NCBI GenBank assembly: GCA_964567745.1
Contig: CAZMNY010000017.1
Span: forward strand, 62,001-126,000
DNA length: 64,000 bases
Source of the DNA: CAZMNY01 sp964567745
Lineage (GTDB): Bacteria; Planctomycetota; Planctomycetia; Pirellulales; Pirellulaceae
Reading direction: 5' to 3'
The first letter of the stretch is position 1. Each line of letters starts with the position of its first letter. The notes under the pieces were generated by a model. The model searched no databases. It was not told the origin of the DNA and worked only from the letters and a program-made list of their open reading frames with translations. Shown piece by piece: positions 57,766 to 64,000 of this stretch. The translations under genes were made by a program, and so were the position numbers.

Positions 57766-58198
57766 AGAGGGTAACCCTTTGAAACATGCCAGTTAGATTC
57801 CCCAAAATTTCGAATGAAAGGGAATCCGTGCGAAATCACTCAGCGATCACTGCGCTTTTTCGGCTATCTATATTATCCAAACTTCCTATTGCAACAGGAA
57901 TCCATTCCATTTCGCGCGTCCTTATCTCACTTGCGCAAACCACCTTTGGACGCCTTGCGCAGTCGGATTAGTTCCATCTTAATCAAAAATTTCAAACAAG
58001 TTGTAGCAATTGGGGAGTTGAAATGAAAAACTGCGAGATCGTCGAACTACCTGAGGATGCTACGGTTATGTCGACTTCAACGGCTTGCCTAGTCCTCCGG
58101 ACCAGGCCGGTTTTTCGGAGTCTGCCCCCAGCATACGTTCTCACGCAAACTCGTCCGTAAGCAATTTCACACAAGGAGGTTACGACTAGGGGACCGAA
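57766..58198. other. Upstream region of the giant gene
   Basis: No gene is supported in 433 bp. It is AT-richer than its surroundings and should contain the giant gene promoter and leader. The giant gene start is preceded by GGGTTACCC rather than a clear Shine-Dalgarno. Confidence 0.45.
57867..57894 (-). promoter_or_regulatory. Candidate promoter of the giant gene
   Basis: On the minus strand TTGCAA (57889-57894) is followed after 16 bp by TATAGA (57867-57872), in an AT-rich segment about 105 bp before the ATG. A shifted -10 TAATAT would have a poor spacing of 13 bp. Support is only sequence resemblance. Confidence 0.3.
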
Positions 58199-58783
58199 TC
58201 AGCCCGAGCTCGAGCCGTTGTGTGCAGTCGCCGCGAGCAGGAGTTCGATCCAGGGGCCGACGTAGTGCCCGTTGTCATGAAATGTCCTGCCGCTGACCAA
58301 ATTTCCGTCGATGACACAAGCCTCGTCGACGAACTGGCCGCCGCAAACCTCCAGATCGAATTGGCATTTCGGCACGGTCGCCATCCGACGACCCTTCACG
58401 CAGCCCGCGTAGGCGGGAATCTCCACTCCGTGACAAACGCTTGCGACCGGCTTGTTGGACTCAAAGAAGTAGCGAGTCATTTTGACGAGATCGGCGTCGT
58501 AGCGGATGTACTCAGGCGCCCTCCCGCCCGAAAAGAAAATCCCCGCGTAGTCCTCCGGCTTCACATCAGCGAATGCGATATCCGCCGCGAGCGTGTATCC
58601 TTCCCATTCCTTGGTGATCGTCCAGCCCGGCTTCACTTCGTGGAGCACAAGCTGATAGATCCTCTTTTCCGGTGCCGCAACCACCGGCTCGAAGCCAGCC
58701 TCCTGCAGCCGGTAATAGGGATACATCGTGTCCAGCGTTTCGGTGGCGTCGCCGATAATGATCAGGACTTGGGGTTTCGGCAT
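58199..58783 (-). CDS. DJ-1/PfpI-family protein
   Basis: ATG 58783 (MPKPQVLIIIGDATETLDT) gives 194 residues; the frame is open to 58978 but that part lacks family features. The class I glutamine-amidotransferase-like fold shows FFSGGRAPEYIR and the nucleophile elbow ASVCHGVEIPAYAG with Cys117. Family members are glyoxalases, deglycases or intracellular proteases; the activity here is unknown. Its start lies 201 bp from the Gfo/Idh/MocA stop on the same strand. Confidence 0.9.
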   Translation of the reverse strand: MPKPQVLIIIGDATETLDTMYPYYRLQEAGFEPVVAAPEKRIYQLVLHEVKPGWTITKEWEGYTLAADIAFADVKPEDYAGIFFSGGRAPEYIRYDADLVKMTRYFFESNKPVASVCHGVEIPAYAGCVKGRRMATVPKCQFDLEVCGGQFVDEACVIDGNLVSGRTFHDNGHYVGPWIELLLAATAHNGSSSG

Positions 58784-58984
58784 TTCAGCAGGCCTTTCTC
58801 TCCATGGCAAACGGCGGCTTATTTTCAGGCTGTACGCATCTTCGTTTCGCGCGGGCGTCGGATAAGCAAAAGCCTTCCAAGCGAAAAAGTACCGCTTCGG
58901 TCTCTCGCCGCCCTCGCACGCATCTTCGGAGAACGGGCGAGTTGGCTTCTCACTTGACCATGCGACGACGAATCGCAATCACCT

Positions 58985-60325
58985 CTAAACAACCTCAAAC
59001 CCTGTGCGTTGTTCCCGTTTCAGATGCGAGTTGGCTTCCGAGTCGGCACCGAACGTCTCCGTCTCGGGGTCCCAGTCGAGCTCGCGTCCGACTCGCATGG
59101 CGATGTTGCCGAGGTGGCAAGTGCTGACGCTTCGGTGCTGGCTGTCGACATCGGAGATGGGCCGTTCTCGAGACTGAACGCAGTCAAAGAAGTTACCCAT
59201 ATGATTGACAATCGCCTCGAGCTTCCCGGCTCGCAGCGGACGGTCGCTATTGTCGTTCCCGTAGACGTTCCATTCTTCGCGAGGCAACGGGTTCTCGGCT
59301 AATTGCTCCACCGGCTTGCCTTGCACTACGCCTCGATTGACAAAGATTCGTCCTCGATCGCCGGTAAAGAGGATACCGTTGCGGCCAGTATCCTTAACCG
59401 TCATCGTGACTCCGTTGGCGTATTGATATTCGGCACCAAAATCGACGGCCACGTTGAACCCCCCGTTGTCCTCTGGATACTTCGCTTGGCCTCGAATCTT
59501 CACGGGAAGACTGCCAATGGCCCACTGCGCGATATCGAGATGGTGGGCGCCCCAATCGGTCATTTGACCGCCCGAGTACTCATACCACCAGCGAAACGTG
59601 TAGTGACTTCGTTCCTCTATATAGGGCTTGTCGGGAGTCTGTCCCTGCCAAAGATCCCAGTTGAAGTTGCCTGGGACCGGTCGTCGCTCGAATGGACCAC
59701 CGAGTTTGTTCTTGCCGAGAACGACTTCGACCGTCTTCAATTTGCCGAGCCGTCCTTGGCGAACCATCTCGACTGCCTGGCGAAAACGCGAATCGCTTCG
59801 CTGCCACGAGCCGATCTGCACGACTCGCCCAGTCTCCCTGACCACTTTCGTCAGCAACTTGCCCTCATCGATCGTTAGAGTCAGCGGCTTCTCGCAGTAG
59901 ACATCTTTGCCGGCGCGGCAGGCATCGATCACCATCTTGGTGTGCCAATGATCGGGCGTGCCGATCGTGACGACATCAACATCCTTTCGTGAAATCAAGT
60001 CGCGATAATCTTCAAAGTGCCTCGGCGTGCTGCCGAAAGCCGCCTTGGCTGTATCGCGCACGTTTTTGTCGACGTCACAAACCGCAACAACATCGCCATA
60101 CATCTGGGCTTTGTGTGCAATCACGCTGCCTTGGTATCTCAACCCGATCGCGCCGACGCCGAGTCGTTCGACTTTGGCTTTCGGCTTGGCGTCGGCTTGC
60201 CAGTTCGCTGCCGCGACGCGGCCGAGCGAACTCGAAATGGCACCCGCGGCAAGTCCGCTGACGAGGCATGACGACGACGCTAGAAATTCCCGACGGCTAG
60301 TACCCTTGGCTGACTTGGCTGACAT
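58985..60325 (-). CDS. Gfo/Idh/MocA-family oxidoreductase with Tat leader
   Basis: ATG 60325 starts the Tat leader (SRREFLASSSCLVSGLAAGA); the frame extends to 60358. Of 446 residues, the Rossmann part shows RLGVGAIGLRYQG (GxGxxG-like variant), AVCDVDKN, TIGTPDHWH and the VYCEKPLT Glu-Lys-Pro motif. The C-terminal substrate domain contains YEYSGGQMTDWGAHHLD, as in glycoside-degrading or scyllo-inositol-type members exported by planctomycetes. The leader implies periplasmic action with a preloaded nucleotide. Sugar-derivative oxidation is the best inference. It begins 58 bp after the SelA-like gene stop. Confidence 0.93.
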   Translation of the reverse strand: MSAKSAKGTSRREFLASSSCLVSGLAAGAISSSLGRVAAANWQADAKPKAKVERLGVGAIGLRYQGSVIAHKAQMYGDVVAVCDVDKNVRDTAKAAFGSTPRHFEDYRDLISRKDVDVVTIGTPDHWHTKMVIDACRAGKDVYCEKPLTLTIDEGKLLTKVVRETGRVVQIGSWQRSDSRFRQAVEMVRQGRLGKLKTVEVVLGKNKLGGPFERRPVPGNFNWDLWQGQTPDKPYIEERSHYTFRWWYEYSGGQMTDWGAHHLDIAQWAIGSLPVKIRGQAKYPEDNGGFNVAVDFGAEYQYANGVTMTVKDTGRNGILFTGDRGRIFVNRGVVQGKPVEQLAENPLPREEWNVYGNDNSDRPLRAGKLEAIVNHMGNFFDCVQSRERPISDVDSQHRSVSTCHLGNIAMRVGRELDWDPETETFGADSEANSHLKREQRTGFEVV

Positions 60326-60383
60326 GGCTGATCCTCTCGATGTTCTGACGCCACACATGGTAATCGAATTTGCCGCATTCTCG

Positions 60384-61580
60384 CTATTGCGTCGCGACCA
60401 AAGCCCTCAGCTGCCTGCCGATTTCAATCGCCTGATCGCGGCCAAAGCAGAGTGGATTGACCTCCAGGATGCCTTGAGCCAGCCGCCCGTGCCCGACGTA
60501 GATTGGCGGCGAACCCTCTCGCAATTGACGGCAGAGCTCGAAAGCGCGAAACGGACCACCGGCAGACGCTTGAATCTCGAGACGAGGAGGCCGCTCGCCA
60601 GTTGTCTGGTAGAGCCGAGTTGCCAGCGGCGAACCTTCGAGCGCCTCGGCAATCAACTCCAGACGCTCTCGCATCTCGGCCAATTCTTGTTCCGACTCGC
60701 CTTGTTGAAAACGTTCGAGCGCGACAAGCAGGGCAATGACCTCTTCTTTCGATACTTTAAGCGCCCGGCCAATTCCGTGGCGAGGCGCGCCGTCAAAGAG
60801 ACTGCGGTCGATCCAGTTCGAAGGCGGCGTCCAGAGTTCGGGATGGTCATCCATGTCGAGCATCTGCAAGGCGGCCGAAGCGATCAGGTCTCGGTTGCCA
60901 CACAAGATGCCGGTGCTTTGCGGACCTCGAATGGCTTTGCCGCCGCTGAATCCAACGAGGTCTGCGCCGCTGGCCGCAATCGCGTGCAAGTTTTCCTTTG
61001 GCGGAAGTTCGCCAGCCGCATCGACCAGCACAGACAGGTTATGCGCGTGGGCCACTTCGACGACTTCTTCGAGCGGCGGCGCCGAGTCGCCAGTGATGAC
61101 GTACAACACGCCTGCCGTCGACTCGTTGAACGCCGTTCGATACTCCCAAGCTTCGGTGCGGCGAACTCCCGCTCCTGCGACGACTTCATTGAAACCGACC
61201 TCAACCAAACGGGCGCCCGCTGCTCGGACGGCATGGTCGTAACCGCTTCGCTGCTCTCTGGCGACCACGAACTCGCTGGGGAATCCATCGCAGTGTGGCA
61301 ACGACTCCATCCGTCCGAGGTCGAAGCGGGCCATGATGGCGGCGGCGCCGAGTGTGAGTGACGCCGCCGAGCCAGCCGTAACGAGCCCCGCTTCTGTTTC
61401 TGTCGCCAAGGCGATTTGCTTCGAGGCGGCTGCTTGCAATTGTTCGAGCGGAACCGAGTCGGCCGCCGCCGCGCGAAAGGCGTCCAGCACCGATTCCGGC
61501 ATCGGCGCGCCGCCAAGCCGAGTGACCGCGCCGCTGGCGTTAATAATCGGCACCACACCGAACCGCTCATAGATGTTCAT
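60384..61580 (-). CDS. SelA-like fold-type I PLP enzyme (aminotransferase class V fold)
   Basis: ATG 61580 (MNIYERFGVVPIINASGAV) gives 398 residues; a GTG at 61646 would add 22. PLP-Lys215 lies in GFSGGKAIRGPQSTG, with VLVDAAGELPPKENL as the Asp that binds the PLP nitrogen. N-terminal NASGAVTRLGG and a Ser/Gln-rich early region match the family that includes bacterial SelA and D-glucosaminate-6-phosphate ammonia-lyase (DgaE) and YhfS. It lacks the N-terminal domain that true SelA usually has, so the ammonia-lyase-like subgroup is more likely. The upstream gene on the same strand is a predicted selenoprotein, an interesting but unproven association. Confidence 0.82.
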   Translation of the reverse strand: MNIYERFGVVPIINASGAVTRLGGAPMPESVLDAFRAAAADSVPLEQLQAAASKQIALATETEAGLVTAGSAASLTLGAAAIMARFDLGRMESLPHCDGFPSEFVVAREQRSGYDHAVRAAGARLVEVGFNEVVAGAGVRRTEAWEYRTAFNESTAGVLYVITGDSAPPLEEVVEVAHAHNLSVLVDAAGELPPKENLHAIAASGADLVGFSGGKAIRGPQSTGILCGNRDLIASAALQMLDMDDHPELWTPPSNWIDRSLFDGAPRHGIGRALKVSKEEVIALLVALERFQQGESEQELAEMRERLELIAEALEGSPLATRLYQTTGERPPRLEIQASAGGPFRAFELCRQLREGSPPIYVGHGRLAQGILEVNPLCFGRDQAIEIGRQLRALVATQ

Positions 61581-61886
61581 CCGCACGCTCGCCGATCCCA
61601 CTGACAATAGTTCCGCTGGACGTTCTCGAGTCGGCACATCATACACTGTTTCCGATCAGCCTCAGAATTCCGCCGCAAGTTCGTTTAACCCGTTGCCGCA
61701 CGCGAGGAGCGCGCCATTGAAGCGTGCATCAGCAGGCCGCAAATGCGACGGCGAACTTAGCATCGAATGATCGATTGAAAAACACGGTTATTTGCGCTCC
61801 GCGAACGACAGCGACGCATCGGGAACCACGGTGCAGCGTTGCCTGCGACGACGTGTTAAACGATTTCGCCTCTTCGCGCCTCAACA
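61581..61886. other. Intergenic region between SelA-like and selenoprotein genes
   Basis: 306 bp without a supported gene. No terminator or promoter motif stands out. Confidence 0.4.
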
Positions 61887-62234
61887 TCAACCGAAGACTT
61901 GCTCATACGTCTCTTGGTCGAAACCGACGACGAGCGTTTTTCCCTTTCGCAACGTGGGCGCTCGCAGATTGCCTGTCGGGCCGAGTAACAGCTTGGTGAG
62001 CGTCGCATTGTCCGGCTCGGCGGTTTTCATGTTCAGGTGAACCACCTTCTTGCCTCTGGCGGAGTAGATGTCGTTGACTTGCTTTGCCAATTCCAAGGCT
62101 TCTTTTTCTTTGAACGTCGTCTTCCTCGCGTTCACTTCCTGAGCCGCTGCGATGCCAGCTTCCGCAAGAAACTCTTGCGCTTTGCCACACGTCGTTCAGC
62201 CAGGGCGGTGATAACTCCAATCGAGTTTGGCCAT
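61887..62234 (-). CDS. Predicted selenoprotein of the ArsC/thioredoxin-like family, UGA = Sec at codon 13
   Basis: From ATG 62234 (AAAGGA upstream) the frame reads MAKLDWSYHRPG, then TGA at 62196-62198, then TTCGKAQEFLAEAG without further stop to TGA at 61887-61889: 115 residues with Sec13 in a U-x-x-C redox motif. The C-terminal part (VVHLNMKTAEPDNATL, LLGPTGNLRAPTLRKGKTLVVGFDQETY) matches the ArsC-family proteins for which Sec- and Cys-containing forms are known to me. An ordinary gene caller reports only an 82-residue piece starting at 62135, which lacks the redox motif. A hairpin that fits the bacterial SECIS rules follows the TGA. Redox or arsenate-reductase-like activity is inferred. 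Confidence 0.85.
62163..62179 (-). promoter_or_regulatory. Bacterial-SECIS-like hairpin
   Basis: On the minus strand, CGCAAGA/TCTTGCG forms a perfect 7-bp stem with a GUU loop (62170-62172). The stem begins 16 nt after the UGA, so the loop is 23 nt away, with G as the first loop base. These match what I recall of bacterial SECIS rules (small loop, G in the first two positions, loop about 16-37 nt from UGA). Confidence 0.7.
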
Positions 62235-62494
62235 CGAGGTCTTCCTTTCGCGAATTGTGGATGCTGAGTTGCTAGAGGTTAGCAATCGAACGGACTGCGG
62301 GACAAGCAGTGGCCTTCCGGGACCGACACCGAGACTTGGTCCTGCCGCGCCGACCCTAGTTAATACACGGCCGCTTGCAATTGGCCTCGGCAAGTTGCCA
62401 GCGTCCGTCGCTCGTGAGACAATCACGCCGCGCGATCGCTCGCGCGCCAGTTGCCGCCAGTGCGTAATTGCCGAGACGAATAGGAAACCTGAGT

Positions 62495-63994
62495 TTGACG
62501 AATTCCGGAGCAAACGCGGAGAAAAAGGGCGACGCGTCGCTGCTCCGCGCGCTCGGTCCCAACATGGCCATCGCGCTTGTTGTCGGCAATGTCATTGGTT
62601 CGGGCATATTCCTCAAGCCGGGCAACATCGCCGGCGCGACCGAAGATTTCGCGCTGATCATCAGCGTTTGGATTTTTGGCGGAGTGCTCTGCATCCTGGG
62701 CGCGCTCTGCTTTGCCGAACTCGCCACGATGTTGCCGGAAGCCGGAGGCCCGTATGTCTACCTGAGACAGGCCTATGGAAAACTCGTCGCCTTTCTCTAC
62801 GGGTGGACCGAACTCTTGTTTGCCCGCCCCGCTTCGATCGGCGCCTTGGCTGTCGCGTTCGTCGGTTCGTTCACCCTGGCGTTGCAATGGAACGCATCGG
62901 CCTGGACCATCGTCGCGCTCGCCGCCGGACTGATTCTCGGCATGGCGTGGGTCAACGTGATGGGTGTTGTCTGGGGGGGCCGATTGCAATTGGCCACGAC
63001 GGTCGTCAAGACAGGTTTCCTCCTGCTCGTCGCCCTATCCCCACTGCTGCTCGCACCGTTCGTCAGCACAACGATCGACCTCGAGAATTATCGATCTTCG
63101 CCGCTGCCCGAGCCCGTCCCCTTGGCGACTCAAATCGGAGCTGTATTGCTCGCCGTCATGTGGGCCTACGACGGTTGGCACGGCGTGACTCCGCTGGCCG
63201 AAGAAATCCAACACCCGCAACGCAACATCCCCTTGGCCCTGTTCGGCGGGATCGGCCTCCTCATCGCACTCTATGTCGCCGCGAACATCGCCTACCACGG
63301 AGTGCTCAGCATTGACGAGATGCGAGGAGCCGGCGATCACGCGGCGGAATTGATGATGTTCAAACTGGCTGGTCGCGCCGGCCAGAGCGCCATTGCGATC
63401 GTGATCATGTGCAGCACGTTCGGCGCGATCAATTCCAACATCTTGCTCGCGCCGAGAATCACGTTTGCCATGGGACGTGACGGCGTCTTCTTTCGCTCCT
63501 TGGGGCAAGTTCACGCAACCTACCGAACTCCCGTGGTTGCGATCCTTGTTACCGCAGCGATGGCCGTCTCGCTTATCATTACGATCGCCGCAGGTAAATG
63601 GCTCGTCGCAGCAGCGCCGGGCGTCACTGAGATTCAAGCGACTGCGGACAAAGGGCTATTCGTTGCGTTCAAGGCGAGCCTGCGCGACGATTCGACGTTC
63701 GAGTTACTGACCAATCTGGTCGTGTTCGCCAACAGCGTTTTCTACATGCTCTCCGTTCTGGCGCTAATCGTTTTGCGTTTTCGCGAACCGGAACGAAACA
63801 GACCGTATCGAACTTGGGGATACCCGTTTGTGCCGATCGTGTTTCTCGTTGTCTATGCCTGGTTCCTCGCTCAGGTCTACACTAACACTCGGCTAGAATC
63901 TCGAGCAGGAATCGCAGCCATCATGATCGGCATTCCCGTCTTCTTTGCCTACCAAGCCTTCACACGGACTGCGAAACAAACATCAGCAAAGTGA
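62495..63994 (+). CDS. APC-superfamily amino-acid permease
   Basis: The start is read as TTG 62495 with AGGA nine bases upstream; TTG 62468 is the longer possibility, and no ATG is near. 499 residues with 11-13 predicted membrane helices. Helix 1 contains the consensus GNVIGSGIFLKPG and the next helix ends near ALCFAELATMLPEAGGPYVYLRQAYG, both diagnostic of APC transporters. Later motifs are YDGWHGVTPLAEEIQHPQRNIP and a RPYRTWGYP near the end. It resembles LAT-type or AdiC/YkbA-type permeases. The amino acid carried is unknown. Confidence 0.92.
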   Translation: MTNSGANAEKKGDASLLRALGPNMAIALVVGNVIGSGIFLKPGNIAGATEDFALIISVWIFGGVLCILGALCFAELATMLPEAGGPYVYLRQAYGKLVAFLYGWTELLFARPASIGALAVAFVGSFTLALQWNASAWTIVALAAGLILGMAWVNVMGVVWGGRLQLATTVVKTGFLLLVALSPLLLAPFVSTTIDLENYRSSPLPEPVPLATQIGAVLLAVMWAYDGWHGVTPLAEEIQHPQRNIPLALFGGIGLLIALYVAANIAYHGVLSIDEMRGAGDHAAELMMFKLAGRAGQSAIAIVIMCSTFGAINSNILLAPRITFAMGRDGVFFRSLGQVHATYRTPVVAILVTAAMAVSLIITIAAGKWLVAAAPGVTEIQATADKGLFVAFKASLRDDSTFELLTNLVVFANSVFYMLSVLALIVLRFREPERNRPYRTWGYPFVPIVFLVVYAWFLAQVYTNTRLESRAGIAAIMIGIPVFFAYQAFTRTAKQTSAK

Positions 63995-64000
63995 ACGGAG

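Noticed and set aside
58173..58180. AAGGAGGT ribosome-binding site on the plus strand
   Set aside because: No start codon follows at a proper distance and the plus-strand ORF 58220-58957 is antisense to the DJ-1 gene.
58784..58978. N-terminal extension of the DJ-1 gene to 58978
   Set aside because: The family starts directly at MPKPQVLIII; the added part is unconserved.

Overview
The window looks like chromosome of a planctomycete (Planctomycetota, probably Pirellulales-like). Lineage markers are an N-terminal LEPR-XLL-type motif on a giant surface protein (38221-57765), a DUF1501 gene overlapping a planctomycete-cytochrome/DUF1549/DUF1553 gene (31573-36587), many Tat-signal redox and hypothetical proteins, and low gene density with mixed strands. 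No rRNA, tRNA, prophage, transposase or CRISPR array was found.

Layout. 1-2004: glycogen branching enzyme, cut by the left edge. 2017-4635: membrane-anchored SurA/PpiD-like chaperone with a large repeat-built insert. 5164-7914: topoisomerase I, whose stop codon lies inside a roughly 110-bp inverted-repeat element. 8258-19563: small secreted proteins, two SDR oxidoreductases, a TonB-dependent receptor, a DUF3500-like protein, a metallophosphoesterase and three broken genes. 19601-23640: a four-gene molybdenum hydroxylase operon (2Fe-2S, Mo-binding and FAD subunits plus a small Cys-rich protein) whose 2Fe-2S subunit has Ser at all four positions of the N-terminal cluster. 23912-25681: two secreted hypotheticals and a broken zinc-ribbon gene. 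26094-31498: PLP and amino-acid enzymes (class III aminotransferase, D-threonine-aldolase-like DSD1 enzyme, HpcH/HpaI aldolase, ArgE-like M20 peptidase, N-acetylglutamate-synthase-like GNAT). 31573-36587: DUF1501 and DUF1549/1553 pair. 36681-37943: DegT-type aminotransferase with an internal stop. 38221-57765: one uninterrupted ORF of 6514 residues. 58199-62234: DJ-1/PfpI, Gfo/Idh/MocA, SelA-like PLP enzyme and an ArsC-family protein, all on the minus strand. 62495-63994: APC-type amino-acid permease.

Main results. (1) The ArsC/thioredoxin-like gene at 61887-62234 reads through an in-frame TGA at codon 13 in a G-U-x-x-C context, with a bacterial-SECIS-like hairpin just downstream. I read it as a selenoprotein that an ordinary gene caller would cut to an 82-residue fragment. 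(2) The giant protein carries a metallopeptidase-like domain whose HExxHxxGxxH signature has degenerated, two beta-helix regions, an NHL-like propeller, about eight copies of an EFED-type module, cadherin-like repeats and a dockerin-like C-terminus. (3) Five genes are interrupted by frameshifts or nonsense codons, one of them through a clean 8-bp tandem duplication, while the 19.5-kb ORF is intact. That argues against uniformly poor sequence quality.
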